18,045 nt of DNA from an uncultured Pseudomonadota bacterium (lineage in GTDB: Bacteria; Pseudomonadota; Gammaproteobacteria; Steroidobacterales; Steroidobacteraceae). The DNA lies in assembly GCA_903890265.1 (NCBI GenBank), contig CAITAM010000368.1, positions 1 to 18,045 of the forward strand. Direction: 5' to 3'. Shown here in pieces: positions 7,157 to 12,810 of this stretch. A model generated the notes under the pieces. The model saw nothing but the letters and a program-made list of their open reading frames with translations, searched no databases and was not told the DNA's origin. The position numbers and the translations under genes are program-made. Every line of letters starts with the position of its first letter. Within the stretch, counting starts at the first letter, position 1.

Positions 7157-7190
7157 TGCGTCTCCCCCGTGTCGTTTACCGGCGGGGCGC

Positions 7191-7196
7191 ATCATA
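7191..7196 (-). promoter_or_regulatory. Candidate -10 box for the DUF6524-like gene
   Basis: TATGAT on the minus strand matches TATAAT at five of six positions and would start a leader of about 28 nt that includes the GGGGGAG ribosome site. No convincing -35 box lies 16-18 nt upstream. Confidence 0.35.
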
Positions 7197-7229
7197 ACTC
7201 CGGCAGCGGGCCCGAGTCCGCCGCGGCGA

Positions 7230-7245
7230 CTGGATAAATGTACAG
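7230..7245 (+). promoter_or_regulatory. Candidate LexA (SOS) box upstream of the helicase
   Basis: CTGGATAAATGTACAG is CTG-N10-CAG with an A/T-rich core. Read on the minus strand it is CTGTACATTTATCCAG, with one canonical half (CTGT) and one half (CCAG) that differs from ACAG by a base. As I recall it, the SOS box of E. coli uvrD is CTGTATATATACCCAG, which shares 13 of 16 positions, including the same imperfect half. The box lies just upstream of and across the putative -35 region of the helicase promoter, where bound LexA would block RNA polymerase. Confidence 0.62.
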
Positions 7246-7260
7246 TCCTGCCGCGATAAT
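7231..7260 (+). promoter_or_regulatory. Candidate sigma-70 promoter of the helicase (leaderless type)
   Basis: TGGATA (7231-7236, four of six to TTGACA), an 18-bp spacer, and GATAAT (7255-7260, five of six to TATAAT). The -10 ends 6 nt before the ATG at 7267, so the transcript would begin at about the start codon. TGCCGC (7249-7254) and GCGGCA (7262-7267) form a perfect 6-bp inverted repeat around the -10 box, a possible second operator. Confidence 0.45.
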
Positions 7261-7266
7261 AGCGGC

Positions 7267-9345
7267 ATGGCGGCGGTACTTCAGGATCCGTTGAACGAGG
7301 CGCAGGGTCGCGCGGCGCGCTTCGGCGCGACCTCCGCGGAGGGACGCTTTTGCGCCGGACCGCTGCTCATCATCGCCGGGGCCGGTACCGGCAAGACGGC
7401 CACCCTCGCGCATCGCGTCGCCCACCTGCTGCTTAACGGCGTCGATCCGGCGCGCATGCTGCTGCTGACGTTCTCGCGGCGCGCGTCCGTGGAGATGACC
7501 CGTCGTGCCGAGCGCATCGTGGCGCAGGCGCTGCGCGAGCGGCACGCGGGGTCGGCGCCCGCGGTTCGCCTGCCCTGGGCCGGGACGTTCCACTCCGTGG
7601 CCAATCGCGTGCTCCGCGAGCGCGCGCGCGCGGTCGGTCTGGACCCCGGCTTCAGCATCCTCGATCGCGGTGACGCCGCCGATCTCATGGACCTCGTTCG
7701 CCACGAGCAGGGGCTCACGGCCCAGGCACGCCGCTTTCCCAAGAAGGACACCTGCCTCGCGATCTACTCGCATCGGGTCAATACCCTGCGGCCGTTGCGG
7801 CAGACGCTCGAGGAGCACTGGCCTTGGTGCGTTGAGTTCGAGCCGGAGCTGAACCAGCTCATGCGCGGCTACGTACTGCGCAAGCAGGCCGAGAGCGTGC
7901 TGGATTACGACGACCTGCTGCTCTACTGGCACGGACTGCTGGAGGACCCCTCGCTCGCCGCGGAACTCGGTGCGAGCTTCGACCACGTGCTGGTCGATGA
8001 ATACCAGGACACCAACTCCCTGCAGGCGGAGATCATCTGCCGACTGAAGCCGAGCGGCGAGGGCGTGACGGTCGTCGGCGATGACGCGCAGGCTATCTAC
8101 TCGTTTCGTGCCGCCACGGTCGATAACATCCTGCACTTCCCGGAGCGGTTCTCACCGCCTGCAACGGTCATAGCGCTCGAGGAGAACTTCCGATCGACCC
8201 AGGGCGTGCTTGATGCCGCCAATGCGCTGATCGGCGACTCGGCGCTAGGCTACCGCAAGCAGCTGGTTGCCCGGCGCGGGCAGGGTGAGCCACCGCGGCT
8301 GGTGTCCGTGGCCGACGATCGTGCCCAGGCTGATTACATCGTCGCCGAGGTCCTTGCCGCCAGAGAGGCGGGCGTGGCACTGCGCCGACAGGCGGTGCTG
8401 TTTCGCTCGTCGAGCCACAGCGCGCAGCTCGAGGTGGAGCTGATGCGGCACAACATCCCGTTCGTCAAGTACGGTGGCCTCAAGTTTCTCGAGGCAGCGC
8501 ACGTCAAGGACGTGCTCGCGTGCCTGCGCTGGATCGATAACCCCAGGCACCGCCTTGCCGCGTTCAGGGTGCTGCAGCTGCTGCCCGGCATGGGTCCGGG
8601 ACTGAGCGAGCGATGCCTCGCGGGATTCGCTGCCGGCCACTATTCGCAGGCGGCGCTGGCGGCCTTCAAGGCACCACCCGCAGCCCGGGAAGCCTTTGCC
8701 GGCCTCGTTGCGGTCATGTCGGATCTGGCGCCCGCGTCGCGCGCCTGGTCAGGACAGCTTGAGCGGGTCCGTGACTGGTACCGGCCGTTGATGGAGTCAC
8801 TCTACGACAGTACCGCGGTACGCACGGCCGACCTCGAACAGCTCGTCCAGCTCGCCGGGCAGTACCCGAGCCGCGAGCGATTCCTGAGTGAGCTGACGCT
8901 CGATCCACCGCAGGCGAGCGGTGATCTCGCCGGCCCGCCGCTGAAGGACGAGGATTATCTCGTCCTGTCGACCGTTCACTCGGCCAAGGGCCTTGAGTGG
9001 AATTCGGTCTACGTGCTCAACGTTGCAGACGGGAATTTTCCGAACGAGTTCGCCTGCGGCAAGCCGGAACTCATCGAGGAGGAGCGTCGCCTGCTGTACG
9101 TCGCCATGACGCGCGCCCGCGACACCCTGCACCTCATGCAGCCGCTGCGTTACTACGTGCCCGAGCAGCCGCGCTACGGCGACCGGCACGTCTACGGAGC
9201 ACCGAGCCGGTTCCTGACCAGGAACGTGCTCGATACGCTTGCCTGCATGACGTGGCCGGCCGCCGCCGCGCGGCCGGAGATGAGCACGTCATCCGGGGCG
9301 ACGGTCGTTGATGTCGGGGCCGGCCTGCGCGCGCTGTGGGATTGA
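7267..9345 (+). CDS. UvrD/Rep-family superfamily I DNA helicase
   Basis: This 692-residue ATP-dependent 3'-5' helicase-like protein has the SF1A motifs in order. These are the Q-motif (LNEAQ, Q13), Walker A AGAGTGKT (37-44, K43), motif Ia TFSRRASVEM, motif Ib TFHSVANRVL, motif II VDEYQDT (D244, E245), motif III VGDDAQAIYSFR, motif IV LEENFRS, motif V TVHSAKGLEW (T569, H571) and motif VI LYVAMTRAR (T615, R616). It is close to the core length of Rep/PcrA/UvrD and lacks a long extension after motif VI, so it has no RNAP-binding or nuclease domain. The likely role is DNA repair or restart. Whether it is the main UvrD or a paralogue is unclear; its short C-terminus favours a paralogue. The start at 7267 follows a close -10 box with no Shine-Dalgarno. 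Confidence 0.93.
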   Translation: MAAVLQDPLNEAQGRAARFGATSAEGRFCAGPLLIIAGAGTGKTATLAHRVAHLLLNGVDPARMLLLTFSRRASVEMTRRAERIVAQALRERHAGSAPAVRLPWAGTFHSVANRVLRERARAVGLDPGFSILDRGDAADLMDLVRHEQGLTAQARRFPKKDTCLAIYSHRVNTLRPLRQTLEEHWPWCVEFEPELNQLMRGYVLRKQAESVLDYDDLLLYWHGLLEDPSLAAELGASFDHVLVDEYQDTNSLQAEIICRLKPSGEGVTVVGDDAQAIYSFRAATVDNILHFPERFSPPATVIALEENFRSTQGVLDAANALIGDSALGYRKQLVARRGQGEPPRLVSVADDRAQADYIVAEVLAAREAGVALRRQAVLFRSSSHSAQLEVELMRHNIPFVKYGGLKFLEAAHVKDVLACLRWIDNPRHRLAAFRVLQLLPGMGPGLSERCLAGFAAGHYSQAALAAFKAPPAAREAFAGLVAVMSDLAPASRAWSGQLERVRDWYRPLMESLYDSTAVRTADLEQLVQLAGQYPSRERFLSELTLDPPQASGDLAGPPLKDEDYLVLSTVHSAKGLEWNSVYVLNVADGNFPNEFACGKPELIEEERRLLYVAMTRARDTLHLMQPLRYYVPEQPRYGDRHVYGAPSRFLTRNVLDTLACMTWPAAAARPEMSTSSGATVVDVGAGLRALWD

Positions 9346-9352
9346 GCGCGCG
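9328..9352 (+). other. Stem-loop spanning the helicase stop codon
   Basis: CGCGCGCT (9328-9335) and AGCGCGCG (9345-9352) form a perfect 8-bp stem with a 9-nt loop that contains most of the TGA stop. There is no T-run on either side. It sits in the 10-bp convergent junction with the methyltransferase gene and could act as a weak bidirectional 3'-end structure. Confidence 0.3.
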
Positions 9353-9355
9353 TGG

Positions 9356-10255
9356 TTAGCGTGCGTTAGGGGGCTTGCGGAACTTCAGCGTGAACCGGTC
9401 GCTCTCGCCGATCGCCTTGTACCGCTCGCGATCCTTGTCACCCAGCCGGTAGTTGGGCGGCAGAGTCCATACGCCCTGCTCGTAATCCTTGGTGTCCTTG
9501 GCGTTCGCATTGACCTCGGACGAGCCAAGGTATTCGAAGCCGACGCTCTTGATGAGCTCGATGGCCTGAGCCTCGTCCACGTAACCGAGCTTGAGCTGGG
9601 TGTCGGCGGGCCGGCCGCTCGCGGCGCGGTGGTCCTCGATACCGAGAATGCCACCGGGCTTGAGCGAGCGGAAAACGGCGCTCAGCATCGCCTTGGCGTC
9701 GTCGGGATTGCCGAGCCAGTTGTGCAGGTTGCGAAAGGTCAGCGCAAGGTCAACGGAGTCCGGCGCGACCGGCGTCAGGGCACCGGGGTACTGCAGTGCA
9801 ACGACCGTGACCTTGCCGTAGTTCGCCGGATCGGCCGCGAGTTTGGCGTGGTAGGCCTTCAACCCGTCCTGGATGAACGGTTCATCGAGCTTCGGGTTCC
9901 ATTGCGCGGCGATGTAATGGCCGTGGTCGCGCAGGAGCGGCGCCAGGATCTCGGTCCACCAGCCTCCCTTACCCGGCCAGACCTCCATGACGGTCTGGTC
10001 GCGGCGAATGCCGAAGAACTCCAGGGTGGCCTTCGGATGCCGGTACACGTCGCGATCACGATTTGCTGCGCTGCGCTGCGGGCCGGCGAGAATCGTATCC
10101 AGTGCGCTGTCCGTCGCCGGATCCGTAAGCGGGGGCTCGGGCAGCGGCGGCCGTGCCTGTGCAAGGGGTGCGGCCACCATGACGCCAAGTACTGCCATCG
10201 GCAGCCATAGCGACAGCCGGCGGCGGCTGCGACGATCGCTCAGACTTAAGGCCAT
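9356..10255 (-). CDS. Exported SAM-dependent methyltransferase-like protein (COG4798-type)
   Basis: The 299-residue product has an N-terminal export signal: positively charged residues 8-13 (RRSRRR), a hydrophobic stretch at about 14-32, and an AQA cleavage site near residue 34. SRRRLSL also loosely fits the twin-arginine pattern S-R-R-x-L. The mature part is a class I methyltransferase-like fold: VMEVWPGKGGWWTEIL (88-103) as the SAM-binding glycine motif, then DLALTFRNLHNWLG, LKPGGILGIEDHRA and a GFEYLGSSEV strand. This matches the predicted methyltransferase group COG4798, whose substrate is not known to me. The ATG at 10253-10255 has GGAG 8 nt upstream; the ORF extends further but only through the leader hairpins. 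It lies downstream of the RNA-binding protein gene beyond two terminators. Confidence 0.85.
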   Translation of the reverse strand: MALSLSDRRSRRRLSLWLPMAVLGVMVAAPLAQARPPLPEPPLTDPATDSALDTILAGPQRSAANRDRDVYRHPKATLEFFGIRRDQTVMEVWPGKGGWWTEILAPLLRDHGHYIAAQWNPKLDEPFIQDGLKAYHAKLAADPANYGKVTVVALQYPGALTPVAPDSVDLALTFRNLHNWLGNPDDAKAMLSAVFRSLKPGGILGIEDHRAASGRPADTQLKLGYVDEAQAIELIKSVGFEYLGSSEVNANAKDTKDYEQGVWTLPPNYRLGDKDRERYKAIGESDRFTLKFRKPPNAR

Positions 10256-10274
10256 GAAGTGCACTCCACAGGAT

Positions 10275-10309
10275 AAAAAAACGATCCGCCCCGGCCGTGC
10301 CAGGGCGGA
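10275..10309 (-). terminator. Intrinsic terminator or attenuator in the methyltransferase leader
   Basis: On the minus strand a 7-bp perfect stem (arms 10303-10309 and 10285-10291, 11-nt loop) is followed after 3 nt by seven T residues (10281-10275). It ends only 19 nt before the methyltransferase ATG and leaves no room for a complete promoter after it. It may therefore be the second of two tandem terminators or a regulated attenuator. Confidence 0.7.
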
Positions 10310-10317
10310 CGTCCCAT

Positions 10318-10349
10318 AAAACAACAGGAACCCCGCCGTGCGGGGTTCC
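10318..10349 (-). terminator. Intrinsic terminator of the RNA-binding protein gene
   Basis: A perfect 10-bp stem (GGAACCCCGC at 10327-10336 with 10340-10349) has a 3-nt loop. On the minus strand it is followed by TGTTGTTTT. It lies about 30 nt after the stop codon of the glycine-rich RRM gene. Confidence 0.85.
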
Positions 10350-10380
10350 GGGGCAGTCTACCTGCGGGGCCAGCCGGCGC

Positions 10381-10833
10381 TCAGCGTCGACCGCGACCGT
10401 CACCGCCGTAGCCGCCGCGGCCTTCACCGCCACCGCGGTTGTCGCCACCGCCGCCGTAGCCACCACCACCGCCGCCGTAGCCACCACCACCGCCGCCGCC
10501 GCCGTAGCCACCACCACCGTAGCCACCGCCGCCGCCGCCGTAGCCGCCACCGCCACCGCCACCGCCACCGCCACTGCGCGGGCCGCGCGGTGCACGCTCC
10601 TGGGCCTCATTCACTCGCAGCTGCCGTCCGCCCATGTCCTGGCCATTGGTCGCCGCGATGGCCTTCTGCGCGTCGGCGCTCGGCATGTCGACGAAGCCAA
10701 AGCCGCGCGGCCGGCCGGTTTCGCGATCGTTGATCAGTTTGACCGACTCCACTTTGCCGTGTGCTTCGAACAGCGAGCGGATATCGTCCTCCGTCGCGGA
10801 AAAGGGAAGGTTGCCTACGTAAATAGTCGTCAT
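10381..10833 (-). CDS. Glycine-rich RRM RNA-binding protein
   Basis: This 150-residue protein has one RNA recognition motif followed by a low-complexity tail. RNP2 is IYVGNL (residues 4-9) and RNP1 is RGFGFVDM (43-50), with the aromatic residues that stack on RNA present in both. Residues 87-150 are almost only Gly with regularly spaced Tyr and a final Arg/Gly/Asp-rich stretch, much like cyanobacterial and proteobacterial cold-shock-type Rbp proteins. It probably binds RNA as a chaperone; the tail suggests self-association. The ATG at 10831-10833 is chosen because RNP2 follows directly and an upstream reading to 11154 has no family resemblance. The Shine-Dalgarno is weak (GAGA). A leader of about 200 nt is implied by the promoter candidate at 11054-11082. 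Confidence 0.92.
   Translation of the reverse strand: MTTIYVGNLPFSATEDDIRSLFEAHGKVESVKLINDRETGRPRGFGFVDMPSADAQKAIAATNGQDMGGRQLRVNEAQERAPRGPRSGGGGGGGGGGYGGGGGGYGGGGYGGGGGGGGYGGGGGGYGGGGDNRGGGEGRGGYGGDGRGRR
10441..10574 (-). repeat. Tandem Gly/Tyr codon repeats in the RNA-binding protein tail
   Basis: On the coding strand the sequence is a run of GGC/GGT codons interrupted by TAC, encoding irregular YGGGG(GG) units. Unit lengths vary, so replication slippage between units is likely. It is coding sequence, not a CRISPR array or intergenic repeat. Confidence 0.85.
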
Positions 10834-10859
10834 CGCATCGTCTCGCAGCAAGCGCGTCG

Positions 10860-10878
10860 GGCGGGGGCGTTCCCCGCC
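10860..10878 (-). other. Leader hairpin upstream of the RRM gene
   Basis: GGCGGGG (10860-10866 on the plus strand) and CCCCGCC (10872-10878) form a perfect 7-bp stem with a 5-nt loop, 26 nt upstream of the start codon. It lies inside the putative long leader. The rest of 10834-11053 shows no ORF with family resemblance and no RNA gene I can recognise. Confidence 0.4.
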
Positions 10879-11053
10879 GGCCGCAGGTCCATACCTTTCG
10901 GCCGGCGCAGACGTCGTGCGTGAGGCAAAGCGCTGCGCCAATGGCCGACAACCGAAGGCTCGAGCACGCCCCGACCGCCAGATCGGTACCCCGTGTCGTG
11001 TACTGAACGCAGGGAATCCGGGAGGCGAAACCGTACAAAAACCTCTTGAAAAG

Positions 11054-11082
11054 ATGCTACGCCAGCCCTGTCGGGGACGCAA
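11054..11082 (-). promoter_or_regulatory. Candidate sigma-70 promoter of the RRM gene
   Basis: On the minus strand TTGCGT (11082-11077), a 17-bp spacer and TAGCAT (11059-11054) match TTGACA and TATAAT at three and four positions. It is the best pair I see in the 283-bp gap between the sulfurtransferase and RRM genes, and implies a leader of about 210 nt. Confidence 0.35.
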
Positions 11083-11086
11083 TTTA

Positions 11087-11118
11087 GACGCGCGCCACCG
11101 CGCTGTCGCGCGCGCGTC
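11087..11118 (-). other. Stem-loop at the 3' end of the sulfurtransferase gene
   Basis: GACGCGCGC (11087-11095) and GCGCGCGTC (11110-11118) form a perfect 9-bp stem with a 14-nt loop overlapping the stop codon. It is followed on the minus strand by TAAATT, not a T-run, so it is at best a weak terminator. Confidence 0.4.
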
Positions 11119-11971
11119 ACACCGTTGCGGTAGCGACCGGGCGGGACGGATCACTGCACCATTCGCTCCACGATCCGCCGTACAACGACGCTCCGTGCAG
11201 GCCGGCCACGTCCATGGCGAGCAGCACGTGGCAGGCCGTGACGCCGGAACCGCACATCACAGCGACCGGTTGCGGACCGACCGGCGCCAGGTGCGCGATC
11301 AGGCGCTCCCGGATCCGTTCAGGCGGGAGGAACCGACCGTCAGCGCCGAGCAGCGTCGTGTGCGGCAGGTTGCTCGCGCCGGGTACGTGCCCGGCCACCG
11401 GGTCGAGCGGTTCGACGAGGCCGCGGAAGCGTTCATCGCTGCGTACGTCGACCAGCGCGAGATTGCCGGCCGCCAGACCCGCCTGCACGTCGCCCGCCGA
11501 CAGCGACGGAAAACGCCCGATGGGGCAGGGCAGTTCCCGTGGCTCCGGCCGTTCGCGACGGGCGGTGAGTTCGCCACCGGCGGCTCGCCACGCGGCAAGG
11601 CCGCCGTTCAGCACGGCCGCCCGCTGGTGGCCGAGCTGGCGCAGCAGCCACCAGGCGCGGGCCGCGTACAGACCCGCGCTGTCGTCGTAGAACACGGCCT
11701 GGGAGTCAGGCCCGAGTCCGAGTTCGCCGAGCCGCTGCGCGAGCCGTGCCGGCTGAGGCAGCGGGTGGCGCCCGGTGCCGGCGGCGCGTGGCGAGGAAAG
11801 ATCCCGGTCAAGGTGCAGGTACTGCGCACCGGGAATGTGGTTCGCCGCGTAGGCCGCCTCACCCGCGGACACGTCCTTCAGGTCAAAGCGGCAGTCGAAC
11901 AGCCGCCAGTCCGGGCTGCACAAGTGACTGAGTACGGTCTCTGCCTCGACGAGGTTTGAGAAACTTTGCAC
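11117..11971 (-). CDS. sseA: 3-mercaptopyruvate sulfurtransferase (tandem rhodanese)
   Basis: The enzyme moves sulfur from 3-mercaptopyruvate to thiols or cyanide. This 284-residue protein has two rhodanese domains. The inactive N-terminal domain (about 7-130) contains LFDCRFDL, HIPGAQYLHLDRDLS and NGGLAAWRAAG. The catalytic C-terminal domain (about 150-275) contains LVDVRSDERFRG, GHVPGASNLPH and the active loop CGSGVTA with the catalytic Cys at 240. The CGSGVT loop is typical of mercaptopyruvate sulfurtransferases rather than thiosulfate sulfurtransferases, which have CRKGVT. The GTG start at 11969-11971 has GGAG 8 nt upstream and fits the family N-terminus. It is divergent from a GST gene, a plausible thiol-metabolism neighbour, though shared control is unproven. 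Confidence 0.93.
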   Translation of the reverse strand: MQSFSNLVEAETVLSHLCSPDWRLFDCRFDLKDVSAGEAAYAANHIPGAQYLHLDRDLSSPRAAGTGRHPLPQPARLAQRLGELGLGPDSQAVFYDDSAGLYAARAWWLLRQLGHQRAAVLNGGLAAWRAAGGELTARRERPEPRELPCPIGRFPSLSAGDVQAGLAAGNLALVDVRSDERFRGLVEPLDPVAGHVPGASNLPHTTLLGADGRFLPPERIRERLIAHLAPVGPQPVAVMCGSGVTACHVLLAMDVAGLHGASLYGGSWSEWCSDPSRPVATATV

Positions 11972-12014
11972 AGCAGGAGCTCCGGCGTAGTAACGACTGT
12001 CCAGTCTATACAGT

Positions 12015-12020
12015 TACAAT
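12015..12020 (+). promoter_or_regulatory. Candidate -10 box of the second GST gene
   Basis: TACAAT matches TATAAT at five of six positions and would give a leader of about 17 nt containing GGGGAGAG before the ATG at 12043. No good -35 is visible. Just upstream, ACTGT (11996-12000) and ACAGT (12010-12014) form an inverted repeat that could be an operator. Confidence 0.4.
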
Positions 12021-12042
12021 TTCGCGGGGAGAGCGCAGCGGT

Positions 12043-12705
12043 ATGACCATGGAACTTTACGCGAGTCGGGACAGTGCCTGGTGCTGGAGGGTGAGGCTCG
12101 CGCTCGCCTTCAAGGGGCTGCCCTACACCATGCATCTGCTCGACGTGGCGACGCAGGAACACAAGTCGCCGCAGATGCTGAAGCTGACTCCGCGCGGTCG
12201 CCTGCCGCTGCTGCGCGATGGCGAGTACGTTGTTTTTGAGTCCATTGCCGTTCTCTACTACCTGGATCGCAAGTACCCGCAAGCGCCTTTGTTCGGCGAC
12301 TCCGCCGAACAGGGAGGCGTGATCCTGCGCGTCGCCGAAGAGTTTCAGAATTACATCGAGCCACACCTGATCGCCATCATCGACGCGGTCAGGGCGCACG
12401 AACTCGAGGGCCGGCGGGACGAGATCATGGAACACATGCTCGCCGCCGCCAGTGAAGCGCGCACCATCGAGGGTCGCCTGTCGAAGTCCGAATGGGTGGT
12501 CGGCGAGCGGCCGTCGGCCGCGGATTTCGTCATCTACCCCTGGATCCGGCTGCTGCAGGACGCTCTCGTCGACCCGGACGCGACCGAACTCGCGGCGCGC
12601 TTCATGCCGGTGGAAGTGCAGTACCCGGCGCTGGCGCGCTGGCTTGAGCGCATTGCTGCACTGCCCGGCTACGCCGAAACCGAGCCGCCGTCACTGCGCC
12701 GCTAG
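12043..12705 (+). CDS. Glutathione S-transferase family protein
   Basis: This 220-residue protein has a GST thioredoxin-like domain beginning MELYASRDSAWCWRVRLALAF, where the S-x-x-S/C-x-R-V region is the glutathione-activating loop. LTPRGRLPLLRDGEYVVFESIAVLYYLDRKYP follows in the same domain: the cis-Pro (LPLL) and E-S pair bind the gamma-glutamyl part of glutathione. The helical domain includes WVVGERPSAADFVIYPWIRLL, the usual N-capping box and hydrophobic staple. ATG 12043 is chosen because GGGGAGAG is 9 nt upstream; ATG 12049 is a possible alternative. It is only moderately like the GST at 208-870. Substrate unknown. The homospermidine synthase gene follows after 105 bp on the same strand. 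Confidence 0.9.
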   Translation: MTMELYASRDSAWCWRVRLALAFKGLPYTMHLLDVATQEHKSPQMLKLTPRGRLPLLRDGEYVVFESIAVLYYLDRKYPQAPLFGDSAEQGGVILRVAEEFQNYIEPHLIAIIDAVRAHELEGRRDEIMEHMLAAASEARTIEGRLSKSEWVVGERPSAADFVIYPWIRLLQDALVDPDATELAARFMPVEVQYPALARWLERIAALPGYAETEPPSLRR

Positions 12706-12739
12706 TAGCGCGCGGCGACCGCTGCCGTTATCTTCCGCG

Positions 12740-12765
12740 GGCGAGTCGGCCGACCGGCCCTCGCC
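12740..12765 (+). other. Stem-loop between the GST and homospermidine synthase genes
   Basis: GGCGAG (12740-12745) pairs with CTCGCC (12760-12765), and inside it GGCC (12748-12751) pairs with GGCC (12756-12759). No T-run follows. It lies in the 105-bp spacer ahead of hss, either as a GST 3' structure or a leader element of hss. Confidence 0.4.
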
Positions 12766-12810
12766 GAGAGCGGCCCCCGCCGCGACCTTTCAGTTCCTTG
12801 GAGTATCGAT

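Noticed and set aside
7192..8136. Long minus-strand ORF (314 codons) opposite the helicase
   Set aside because: It has no recognisable motifs, is a typical high-GC shadow of the helicase frame, and would start inside a gene whose helicase motifs are complete.
10441..10574. Regular repeats suggestive of a CRISPR array
   Set aside because: The units are Gly/Tyr codons of unequal length without unique spacers.
10297..10923. Plus-strand ORF rich in Ala/Thr/Val opposite the RRM protein
   Set aside because: Its composition is the reverse complement of the Gly/Tyr repeats, and RNP1 and RNP2 prove the minus frame is coding.
10834..11154. Upstream in-frame extension of the RRM gene
   Set aside because: RNP2 begins four residues after the chosen Met, and the extra residues resemble nothing; they overlap the likely leader and the sulfurtransferase end.
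11996..12014. ACTGTCCAGTCTATACAGT between the sulfurtransferase and GST genes as a second LexA box
   Set aside because: The CTG and CAG are 11 nt apart instead of 10 and the core is not A/T-rich, so it does not fit the SOS box; kept only as a possible unassigned inverted repeat.
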